A stretch of DNA of 64,000 nucleotides from Rhodanobacteraceae bacterium (lineage in GTDB: Bacteria; Pseudomonadota; Gammaproteobacteria; Xanthomonadales; Rhodanobacteraceae). The stretch covers positions 1 through 64,000 of the forward strand of contig PLNP01000036.1 in the NCBI GenBank assembly GCA_003142815.1. The letters run 5' to 3'. Position numbers and translations under genes: made by a program. The notes beneath the pieces were generated by a model. The model was not told the origin of the DNA. It ran no database searches and was given only the letters and a program-made list of their open reading frames with translations. Position 1 is the stretch's first letter, and each line of letters begins with the position of its first letter. Below are positions 1 through 6,295 of the stretch, piece by piece.

Positions 1-16
1 AAGGCACCGGTCTTGA
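1..16 (+). repeat. 16-nt fragment identical to the inside of tRNA-Ser
   Basis: The first 16 bases of the window (aaggcaccggtcttga) are identical to bases 161-176 of the tRNA-Ser below, covering the D-arm end and anticodon-stem start up to the anticodon. The match then stops abruptly, so no intact tRNA follows. It may be the edge of a broken second tRNA-Ser copy or an insertion scar. The left part lies outside the window. Confidence 0.4.
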
Positions 17-96
17 CTGCGCTGCAGGAGCAGCGCGAACAATGTCGCAGAGCGGCATTGGCCCGAAGGGCGGAGGGCAGGATGCCCGGAGTCAAA

Positions 97-110
97 CCGG
101 CGTTCGCCGG
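97..110. repeat. REP-like hairpin CCGGC-gttc-GCCGG
   Basis: A short perfect palindrome with a 4-base loop just upstream of the tRNA. The same design (C-rich arm ending CCGGC, NTTC/GANN loop, GCCGG arm) recurs at 12441-12456, 20491-20512, 20571-20586, 30782-30815, 54378-54395 and 54501-54516, so this is probably a member of a dispersed extragenic palindrome family. Confidence 0.45.
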
Positions 111-139
111 CCCACAAGAAACAAAAGCGCACGAAACAC

Positions 140-229
140 GGAGAGATGGCCGAGCGGTTTAAGGCACCGGTCTTGAAAACCGGCGTGGTAGCGATACCAC
201 CGTGGGTTCGAATCCCACTCTCTCCGCCA
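140..229 (+). tRNA. tRNA-Ser (anticodon UGA), CCA encoded
   Basis: Class II tRNA of 90 nt. The acceptor arm ggagaga (140-146) pairs with tctctcc (220-226) and is followed by encoded CCA (227-229). The anticodon TGA lies at 174-176 in a cttgaaa loop, a long variable arm follows, and the T-arm contains ggttcgaatcc. It reads UCA codons (plus UCG/UCU depending on wobble). Bases 211-231 are repeated at 395-415, as expected when an integrating element uses the tRNA 3' end as attB. Confidence 0.97.
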
Positions 230-269
230 GATCCGCAAAGCGCCCCCTGGTGGGGCGTTTTGCGGATCT
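229..269 (+). terminator. Strong stem-loop directly after tRNA-Ser
   Basis: An 18-base arm at 229-246 pairs almost perfectly with 252-269 (agatccgcaaa/gcgcccc against ggggcg/ttttgcggatct), with a 5-base loop. It starts at the last base of the tRNA, the usual place for the transcript terminator or 3' processing signal. There is no T-run beyond the stem, so the terminator role is an inference. Confidence 0.6.
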
Positions 270-394
270 GGGGGAACGGGGGTGGGTGGACGAACCCGCC
301 GGGTCGACAAAATTGTCTGGAACAATTTTGGACAGCCGAAGGCTGGCCCCGGAGCGCGTAGCGCGCAGGGGTGAGGCTCAGGGATGAGCCGAAC

Positions 395-415
395 AATCCC
401 ACTCTCTCCGCCAGA
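395..415 (+). repeat. Direct repeat of tRNA-Ser 3' end (att-like)
   Basis: The 21 bases aatcccactctctccgccag+a repeat bases 211-231 exactly, including the T-arm 3' side, acceptor 3' strand and CCA. This is the classical footprint left by tRNA-targeting site-specific recombinases. No integrase gene is visible nearby. The distance between copies (184 bp) is too short for a live element, so the other border of any island may be this copy or lie further away. Confidence 0.75.
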
Positions 416-425
416 CAACCATATA

Positions 426-449
426 AGCCACTGATTTAAGTGGTTTTTC
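426..449 (+). terminator. Small hairpin CCACT/AGTGG with T5 tail
   Basis: The stem CCACT (428-432) and AGTGG (439-443) flank a 6-base loop and are followed by TTTTT at 444-448, right after the att-like repeat. It fits a weak intrinsic terminator on the plus strand. No upstream gene other than tRNA-Ser is evident. Confidence 0.35.
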
Positions 450-647
450 TGTAGAGAATCTATCTGTACCCCCCGTTCGTGCCCCCGTTCAGGACTGTGG
501 CAGACGGTAGGAACCCGGATGCGGGAGTCGAACTCGTCCAAAAAAAATCCGGCGCATGGCCGGGCTTGTCGTCGCAGTGGATCAGGCGGTCCTGCGCGCG
601 AACTTTTACGCCAGCTCGATCCTATGCCGAGCAGCGTTTGGCGAGCG

Positions 648-680
648 CAAAAAAAGCCCCGACGAGCGGGGCTTTTTCGA
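648..680. terminator. Bidirectional intrinsic terminator after antitoxin gene
   Basis: The stem AGCCCC (655-660) / GGGGCT (668-673) is flanked by an A-run on the left (648-655) and a T-run on the right (673-677), so it would terminate transcription from both strands. It sits 14 bp beyond the stop codon of the minus-strand antitoxin gene and is its likely terminator. Confidence 0.8.
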
Positions 681-693
681 TCGATCGGATGAA

Positions 694-1059
694 TCAGGCG
701 CGCTTGCGCTCCCGTTCCAGGAACTCGCTAACCGGGCTATCGGCGCCGCCTGCCTCTTCTTTTTGGACCTCGGCAACGGCAACGAGCTCGTGCATGATGT
801 CCCTCATTTCTGAGATGACAAAGCGGTTCAGCAGATCGCGGATCATCGGCTGATACGCGATGCCACGATAGGTGGCAACTAGTTTTAGGTTCGCGATCAA
901 CGATCGCTGCAGGCGAATCGAGATAAGTTGCAGACACAGCGACTCGTCAACCGCCGTGCAAACGACAGGGTTTGCAACGATCACATGTTCCTCGTTGCGA
1001 CCGAGCTCGCCGGCGTCCCACGGATCTTCTGACTCAAGTTTTTCGACGGTGGTATTCAT
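694..1059 (-). CDS. CopG-type antitoxin-like protein
   Basis: The 121-residue protein has a central segment (about residues 45-75, LISIRLQRSL...VATYRGIAYQ...RDLLNRFV) typical of CopG/ribbon-helix-helix antitoxins: a beta strand followed by two helices. The acidic N-terminus and a charged C-terminal tail are usual for such antitoxins. A good ribosome site (GAGAGGAAAAG) precedes the ATG. The stop of a toxin-like gene ends 10 bp upstream, giving toxin-antitoxin order on the minus strand, and a terminator follows. I infer that it binds the toxin and represses its own promoter. The reading frame is intact although the toxin frame is broken. Confidence 0.72.
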   Translation of the reverse strand: MNTTVEKLESEDPWDAGELGRNEEHVIVANPVVCTAVDESLCLQLISIRLQRSLIANLKLVATYRGIAYQPMIRDLLNRFVISEMRDIMHELVAVAEVQKEEAGGADSPVSEFLERERKRA

Positions 1060-1068
1060 CTTTTCCTC

Positions 1069-1364
1069 TCAAAAATCGCTTGGTTTCCCATGCGATCTAT
1101 AGATGCGAAGTTCGACCTCGTTGGCGTCATAACATGTTCGGACGTAAGAATTCTGATCCCGCTGGATGAAGCAGACCTTCAAGAGGCGGGACCGATTGGT
1201 GGGAGCAACAAACCACATGGTCGGAGGATCGATCGGTGTTCCTCGCGTGAATCCAACAGTAGGTGACCCGTGCGATTTTCGAAACACTGCTTTACGTCAG
1301 CTTCCACGATGCCGTGCTTGCTAGATAGCTTCGCGGCGATCTGAGATGAGATGACGATCGCCAT
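1069..1364 (-). pseudogene. Frameshifted toxin-like gene ('ADP-ribosyl-(dinitrogen reductase) hydrolase' type)
   Basis: Two minus-strand frames join into one protein of about 98 residues. The N-terminal part (from ATG at 1364) reads MAIVISSQIAAKLSSKHGIV...LLLDSREEHR, and the C-terminal part, in another frame, reads PIDPPTMWFVAPTNRSRLLKV...ELRIYRSHGKPSDF. Small proteins with ...DTREEHRTDPPTxWF... are commonly named ADP-ribosyl-(dinitrogen reductase) hydrolase and sit beside CopG antitoxins. The frame breaks near 1228-1238, where one base appears missing. The N-terminal frame may alternatively begin at 1376. As written, no full-length toxin can be made. Toxic activity is inferred from family context only. 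Confidence 0.65.
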
Positions 1365-1376
1365 GGGCGAATTCAA

Positions 1377-1705
1377 TCCTGGTGAACGGTGATTGTATAT
1401 ATGGCTAGATCCAGCTGCAAAGGACTCTTGCAGGAATTGTATATATGATCGATGAACAAGTGCACAAGTGCCGTAAGGTCCAGCGACTTGCCAGGTTTAG
1501 CCCCCGGCAAGCGCCGATCCACAGTGCTTGCACTTGATGGCGGGCCGGACCCGCTCGTCGCAGAACGGGAAAAAGGGGAAAAAGAGGCCAGATTCATTTA
1601 CTTGAGGGAAAAAAGTATTCAGGTTCATTGACTTTGCGTGCAAAGTTCATTCGAAATCTGGGTTCACTGCGGATCAACGTCGTCGCCGTTGGCCGCGGTG
1701 TTCGC
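1377..1705. other. Intergenic region: putative TA promoter/operator and degraded repeat
   Basis: No convincing gene is seen. Close to the toxin start are two copies of ATTGTATATATG (1392-1403 and 1436-1447). On the minus strand the first copy gives a -10-like TACAAT with a -35-like TTTGCA 18 bp upstream. Around 1570-1670 lies A-rich sequence with repeats of GGGAAAAA and CAGATTCATT/CAGGTTCATT, resembling degraded transposon-end or RAYT-type repeat sequence. It is clearly AT-richer than the flanking chromosome. Confidence 0.4.
1392..1447 (-). promoter_or_regulatory. Twin ATTGTATATATG sites upstream of the toxin gene
   Basis: Two identical 12-base sites (1392-1403, 1436-1447) are spaced 44 bp start to start, about four helical turns. 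They lie 28-83 bp upstream of the toxin ATG at 1364. Spacing and position fit operator sites for an autoregulating antitoxin. This is unproven, and the AT-rich motif could also be core promoter sequence. Confidence 0.35.
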
Positions 1706-3949
1706 TCAGCTCGCATCCCCGCTGCGCACGAGCGCCCCACGCACCAGGCGAGCGAGCAGGCGTTCGCGCAACGACTGCACACGCTGCCCAAGCTGAAGTC
1801 GGGCGAGACACTCGTCGGCGCCCGCCACGTTGCCTGGCGCGATCAACGCACCGAGCAACACGGGCCAACAGCGGCGCTGGCCAAGTTGGCGCTTGAGCCA
1901 CAGCAGGGCCGGGAGAAGTCTGCGTTCGACGGAGCTGAAGTCGCTGCCGAACGGAAATGGCGGGAGGAGCCCACTGGCGGCGAATGGTGCCAACTTCGCG
2001 CGGAGTGCCGCCGGAGTATTGCGGCGCCATGCCTCGGGCACCTGGAAATCGCGTGGCAGCTTTTCTGCGCGTATCGCGGCTTTTGCGAGTTCGTCAACGA
2101 AGCGTGCATCGCAGATTGCGAGCATCGCGCGCGCGCAGGCTTCGTCGGATTTTCCGCGCAGATCGGCGATGCCGTATTCGGTGACATAGATGTCACGCAG
2201 ATGGCGCGGAATCGTCGTGTGTCCGTAGTTCCAGCGGATGTTCGATTCGACACGTCCGCCGTTTTCATGCGTCGCGCGCAGCAGAAGCACGGAGCGTCCG
2301 CCGTCGAGCGCGTGCGCCATCGCGACGAAGTTGTACTGGCCACCGACGCCGCTGACGACACGACCATCTTCAAGGGCATCGGACGCAGCGGCTCCGAGCG
2401 CGGTTGCGATCATGCAGGTGTTGAAGAAGCGCGCATCACGGCGTTGCGTGGTGTCAAGCTGCTCGCGCCCACCATAGAGTTGATTGACGTCGGACACGCG
2501 ACTCATCCAGAGCCCAGCGTAGTCGTCGCCTTCCAGCTCGCGCAACCACGCGTAGAACTCTTTCGAGCCGAGGAAGAATGCGCCCTTGAGGTAGTGCCCG
2601 CCGCGCCAGCGCCGGCCTGCCATCGCGCGATCGAGCGCAGCGAGGTTCGCGAGGTCGTCGAGTTCGGCCGCGATGATCGTGCCATCGGCGAGATGCAGCG
2701 CGTCGTCGCGCCAGGCCGCGTCATCGCGCAAGGCGCCGAGCCGGACCAGGTGCTCGACCGTGGCCGCATCCATCCGCACCGGCAACAAATTCGCGCCGCG
2801 CATTCGCGCCGCGTCGCCGCTGCGCAGCGTCGTGCCGACAACGCCCGCATCCAGCACGCGCTGGAGCGCAATGTCGTCATAAACCGCGCGGGTCAGGATG
2901 CCGGCGCGGCGCAGGTGCATGAAGCCGTCCATGACCATCTCGCTGGCGCCGTACAAACCGCGCGCAAACGGCGCGACACCGCCGTGGCGGTCGATCAGTT
3001 CATCCGCGACCGGATCGTCGCCACGCAGTGCGCGTAACAGGTCGATGTACTCGGCGTTGCGGCGATGACGCAGCAGCAGCCCTTGCACGATCGCGTCCGA
3101 AAGCGCGCCGATGCCGATCTGCAAGGTGCCACCATCGCGCACGAGCGCGCTCGCATGCAGGCCGATCGCATATTCGGTGAGGTCGACCGCGCCGAGCGGC
3201 AGCGCGAACAACGGCTGCTTCGCCTCGCCCTCCTCGATCAGCGCGTCGAACCATTCCGCGCCAACCTCCGCGTTGCCACCGAGAAACGGCAGGTCGGGAT
3301 GCACGACGCCGATGACCAGCGGCCGTGGTTTGCCGCGCGCTGCGATCGCATCGAGCACGTCCAATGTGACGTCGGGATTGCAGGAAAGACTGTAGCGCGC
3401 CGTGTTGCCGCTGCCACGCCGGGCGACCAGTTGCATGATCGCGTGCAGCGCTTCGCCGTCGGCAAGATCGCGCGCTACCTGGGTGTAGTTGATGCTCGCG
3501 TAGTCGCGTTGTGCGCGCGCTGAGTGCAGCATCGCGCCGGACTGGAAATAAAATTCCTGCACGCGAATGTTTGGCGGCAAACGATTCGCCTTGAGGTCGA
3601 CGACGTAATCGAGACGCGGATAATCCGCGCCAAACTGGCGCTCGACGAACGGTGCGAGAAAACGCCGTTCGAGGTCGCTGCCCGCTTCCGGTGGATCGAG
3701 CGACAGCGCGGTATAGATCGTCAATCGACGCGCACCATCCGCCTTGATACGGCGGTACAGCGCATTGATCAGATGATTCGGCTTGCCGAGGCCGAGCGGC
3801 GCCGCGATCGCGAGACGATCTCCGCCGCGCGCGAGGATCAGCTCGACCGCGTCGTCCAGCGAGATGGAGTACGAAGGTCCGTTCACAAAGAGTCTCCTGC
3901 CGCGGCGCATGATCGCAGATGGTGGCGGCAACGCGCACGCCGGATCCAT
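1706..3949 (-). CDS. Acetyl-CoA hydrolase/transferase family protein
   Basis: The 747-residue protein belongs to the acetyl-CoA hydrolase/CoA-transferase family (COG0427), long form. The N-terminal half holds the glycine-rich CoA-transferase fold (IAAPLGLGKPNHLINALYRR near residues 48-67). The C-terminal acetyl-CoA hydrolase domain includes SGVGGQYNFVAMAHAL, NIRWNYGHTTIPRHL and VTEYGIADLRGKS, the signature region around the catalytic Glu of this family. It probably transfers or hydrolyses CoA between short-chain acids. The start is uncertain; a methionine 14 residues in (MRRGRRLF) is an alternative. It stands alone, with repeat sequence upstream. Confidence 0.85.
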   Translation of the reverse strand: MDPACALPPPSAIMRRGRRLFVNGPSYSISLDDAVELILARGGDRLAIAAPLGLGKPNHLINALYRRIKADGARRLTIYTALSLDPPEAGSDLERRFLAPFVERQFGADYPRLDYVVDLKANRLPPNIRVQEFYFQSGAMLHSARAQRDYASINYTQVARDLADGEALHAIMQLVARRGSGNTARYSLSCNPDVTLDVLDAIAARGKPRPLVIGVVHPDLPFLGGNAEVGAEWFDALIEEGEAKQPLFALPLGAVDLTEYAIGLHASALVRDGGTLQIGIGALSDAIVQGLLLRHRRNAEYIDLLRALRGDDPVADELIDRHGGVAPFARGLYGASEMVMDGFMHLRRAGILTRAVYDDIALQRVLDAGVVGTTLRSGDAARMRGANLLPVRMDAATVEHLVRLGALRDDAAWRDDALHLADGTIIAAELDDLANLAALDRAMAGRRWRGGHYLKGAFFLGSKEFYAWLRELEGDDYAGLWMSRVSDVNQLYGGREQLDTTQRRDARFFNTCMIATALGAAASDALEDGRVVSGVGGQYNFVAMAHALDGGRSVLLLRATHENGGRVESNIRWNYGHTTIPRHLRDIYVTEYGIADLRGKSDEACARAMLAICDARFVDELAKAAIRAEKLPRDFQVPEAWRRNTPAALRAKLAPFAASGLLPPFPFGSDFSSVERRLLPALLWLKRQLGQRRCWPVLLGALIAPGNVAGADECLARLQLGQRVQSLRERLLARLVRGALVRSGDAS

Positions 3950-3973
3950 ATTGATGCGACACGATGAAGTTTT

Positions 3974-4097
3974 TTCCGTTCGCCCTGAGGCCTTCGACGG
4001 CGCTCAGAACAGGCTGCGCCGCGTAGCGGCAAAGTCGAAGGGTGTTGTGTGAGGCTTCGACTTCGCACCTTCGGTGCTACGCTCAGCCCGAACGGAA
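3974..4097. repeat. MITE-like element with terminal inverted repeats
   Basis: The 124-bp non-coding element is bounded by inverted ends TTCCGTTCGCCCTGAG (3974-3989) and CTCAGCCCGAACGGAA (4082-4097), with internal tcgaagg/ccttcgac motifs. Related sequence with the same ends or core occurs at 8151-8182, 40983-41065 and 47787-47935. It is consistent with a dispersed non-autonomous repeat and has no coding capacity. Confidence 0.55.
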
Positions 4098-4208
4098 TCA
4101 AAAACATATTCATGCCAGATCAATAACCCCACCGGCTGTTCTATCGCGTTGGATGGATGTCACCGCCAGCGCGTGACGTTGCCGGCCCGTTTGCCTTAAC
4201 CTCAGCGC

Positions 4209-4760
4209 ATGGGGGTCGCCAAAACCGACGAGGAACTGATGCTCGCTTACGCCGGAGGCGACTTGCTCGCCTTCGAGATGCTCTATCGGCGCCATCGCGG
4301 CCTGCTGTACCGGTTTCTGCTGCGCAGCCTGCGCCATCGTGCCGACGCCGATGAGCTGTTCCAGGAAACCTGGAGCCGGCTGATCGCCGCGCGCGAGCGC
4401 TACCGGCCGGACGCGAAGTTCACGACGTGGCTGCTGCAGATTGCGCACAATCTCGTGATCGACCGCTTTCGTCGGCAGCGCCCGCAAGCGTCGCCGGAAG
4501 AAACCGAAGCCGTGTTGCGCGAACTCGATGCCCCCGAATCGGAACAACCCGAACGCGCGCTCAGCGATTTCGAACAGCGTCGTCGCCTGCAATTGGCACT
4601 CGAGGACCTGCCCGAAGAGCAACGCATCGCGTTCCTGCTGCGCGTCGAAGGCGGCCTCGGCCTGGAGGAAATCGGGGCCATCACCGGTGCCGGGCGCGAA
4701 ACCGTGAAATCGCGCCTGCGCTATGCGCTCGCGCGCATCCGCGCGAGGTTCTCGTCGTGA
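4209..4760 (+). CDS. RNA polymerase ECF sigma factor
   Basis: The 183-residue sigma-70 family protein has region 2 with LLAFEMLYRRHRGLLYRFL, DADELFQETWSRLIAAR and FTTWLLQIAHNLVIDRFRR (residues 15-95). Region 4 has LEDLPEEQRIAFLLRVEGGLGLEEI and a helix-turn-helix with ETVKSRLRYALARIR. It directs core RNA polymerase to extracytoplasmic-function promoters. The next gene, a membrane-anchored probable anti-sigma factor, starts at an overlapping GTG (4757), so the two are translationally coupled and very likely form a regulator pair. Confidence 0.93.
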   Translation: MGVAKTDEELMLAYAGGDLLAFEMLYRRHRGLLYRFLLRSLRHRADADELFQETWSRLIAARERYRPDAKFTTWLLQIAHNLVIDRFRRQRPQASPEETEAVLRELDAPESEQPERALSDFEQRRRLQLALEDLPEEQRIAFLLRVEGGLGLEEIGAITGAGRETVKSRLRYALARIRARFSS

Positions 4761-5611
4761 CCCTGCCGCGTGACCGCGAACGCGATCTCGAGCGTCTACT
4801 CGGCGACGATGGCGGTGAATTCGGCATGCTGTATCGACGCCTGCCACGCGCCGAACCGCCGCGGCGACTCGATCGCGCGGTGCTCGGCGAGGCTGCGCGC
4901 GCGGTGCGTGGGCGAACGCCGCGCCGGCATCGCTGGATGGTCGGTCTCGGTTCGGCGGCGGGCATCGTGTTGGCCGCCGGCATCGCCTGGCATGTCGGCC
5001 AGGATGCGCTACGCGAGCCGCCGTACCAGAGCGGTCATGTTGTGCCGATAGTCGTACCGGTCGAGCCGATCACCCCATCGACCCGGGGCAGACGCGAGCG
5101 CGCCAATGAATTGCCCAATGCAGCCGCGAACCTGCCGACGCCGATGTCGCCAGAACCCGAAGCGCCCGCGAAACCGGCGCGCCCGGAACTCGCGCGCAAG
5201 GCCATCACAAAGCCGGCACCGCCAGCGCTTGTGCGACCAGTAGCACCGCCTGCTGCTCCGCCGCCGCCCACGCCGTTCCCCGCCGAATCCGCGCAGCGCG
5301 AGCAACGCCCGCAAGCCGCGTCGGCCGCCGCACGATCGCCTGCATCGGCGCCTGCCGCGAAGAGTGCGCAGGCCAGCGATGCGCTCGATCAGGCCGTGCC
5401 GCAGCGGATTCGCGGCAGCGGCCCGTCATCACCGTCGAGTTCGATCGAATTACGCCGCGACCTGCAGCTCGCGCCGGATGACTGGCTCGCACACATCCAG
5501 CAATTGCTGCTCCAGGGTCGGCGCCAGCAGGCGGTCGAAAGCCTGCGCCTGTTCCGCAGCGCGCATCCGCAGCGGCAGTTGCCCGACGAGTTGCAAGCCC
5601 TGCTTGAGTGA
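4757..5611 (+). CDS. Probable membrane-bound anti-sigma factor
   Basis: From the GTG overlapping the sigma stop codon this encodes 284 residues. A cytoplasmic N-terminus (about 1-58) contains LERLLGDDGGEFGMLYRRLP. One transmembrane helix follows (about 61-78, MVGLGSAAGIVLAAGIAWHV), then a long Pro/Ala-rich extracytoplasmic linker (about 90-220). A short helical C-terminal module (LQLAPDDWLAHIQQLLLQGRRQQAVESL) resembles a repeat-type helix pair. Topology and overlap with the ECF sigma gene support an anti-sigma role, but I see no zinc HxxxCxxC motif, so the assignment is by context. Confidence 0.75.
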   Translation: MTLPRDRERDLERLLGDDGGEFGMLYRRLPRAEPPRRLDRAVLGEAARAVRGRTPRRHRWMVGLGSAAGIVLAAGIAWHVGQDALREPPYQSGHVVPIVVPVEPITPSTRGRRERANELPNAAANLPTPMSPEPEAPAKPARPELARKAITKPAPPALVRPVAPPAAPPPPTPFPAESAQREQRPQAASAAARSPASAPAAKSAQASDALDQAVPQRIRGSGPSSPSSSIELRRDLQLAPDDWLAHIQQLLLQGRRQQAVESLRLFRSAHPQRQLPDELQALLE

Positions 5612-5649
5612 TCCACGCGCTCGCCGAGCGCCGGCTACACTGCGCATCG

Positions 5650-6243
5650 ATGAGCGCGATATTCACCCTGCACGGCGAAGCCCGCCTGCAACAAGACATC
5701 AAGAAAAGCCGCTTCCTCGCCCAGGCTACTGCGGTCGATGACGTGGATGCAGCGCTTGTGTTCTTCGCACGCGTTGGCGCGCGCGACGCAACCCATAATT
5801 GTTGGGCCTACCGGATCGGCGCGCAATACCGTTTCAACGACGATGGCGAACCCGGCGGCAGCGCCGGGCGGCCGATCCTGCTCGCGATCGAAGGCCAGGG
5901 ACTGGATCGCGTGGCGGTCGTCGTGACCCGTTGGTTCGGCGGCATCAAACTCGGCGTCGGTGGTCTCGTGCGCGCGTACGGTGGCTGTGCCGCCGAGTGC
6001 CTGCGTTTGGCCGCGAAGCGCGAGTTGGTCGAACGCATCCATGCGCGCGTGCGCTGCGATTTTTCGGCCGCGGCGACGCTATACGCGCGATTGCGCGAAT
6101 TCGATGCGATCAAGCACTCCGAACACGCCTTCGCGGATGGCGTCGAACTCGAACTCGATGTGCCAAGCGCCCAGGTCGCCGCGCTCACCGCGTTCGTGCG
6201 CGACCTGACCCGCGGACGCGGCACGGTCGCGCTGCCGCCTTGA
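5650..6243 (+). CDS. yigZ: YigZ/IMPACT family protein
   Basis: The 197-residue protein of the UPF0029 (IMPACT) family contains SRFLAQ, THNCWAYRIG, FNDDGEPGGSAGRPIL and VTRWFGGIKLGVGGLVRAY, the hallmark blocks. The C-terminal DUF1949-like domain follows from about residue 125. Its biochemical role is not established; a translation-linked function is usually suggested. I use the ATG at 5650 (MSAIFTLHGEARLQQDIKKS), since an ATG 42 bp upstream adds non-conserved residues. It follows the anti-sigma gene by 38 bp. Confidence 0.9.
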   Translation: MSAIFTLHGEARLQQDIKKSRFLAQATAVDDVDAALVFFARVGARDATHNCWAYRIGAQYRFNDDGEPGGSAGRPILLAIEGQGLDRVAVVVTRWFGGIKLGVGGLVRAYGGCAAECLRLAAKRELVERIHARVRCDFSAAATLYARLREFDAIKHSEHAFADGVELELDVPSAQVAALTAFVRDLTRGRGTVALPP

Positions 6244-6295
6244 ACCAGCGCCACGCGCCCGCACCTCGTTGCGACCCTCGCCTGTGGCCGTGCCG

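Larger units (their letters stand above)
230..693. other. Gene-free stretch after tRNA-Ser: att-like scar and dispersed repeat
   Basis: No credible coding region is seen. The stretch holds the post-tRNA stem-loop, a dispersed-repeat-like segment at about 308-390 (including an inverted pair aaaattgtc/aacaatttt near 310-330), the tRNA 3'-end copy at 395-415, a small hairpin with T-tail at 426-449 and a bidirectional terminator at 648-680. An open frame running antisense through the tRNA is an artefact of the tRNA sequence. Confidence 0.5.

Noticed and set aside
92-541. Minus-strand open frame of 149 codons across tRNA-Ser
   Set aside because: It is the antisense of the tRNA (WDSNPRW-type residues are a known artefact of tRNA-Ser) and has no start signal or family match.
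1373-1597. Minus-strand 74-codon frame upstream of the toxin
   Set aside because: Runs through the putative promoter repeats, with Ser/Pro-rich N-terminus and no recognisable family.
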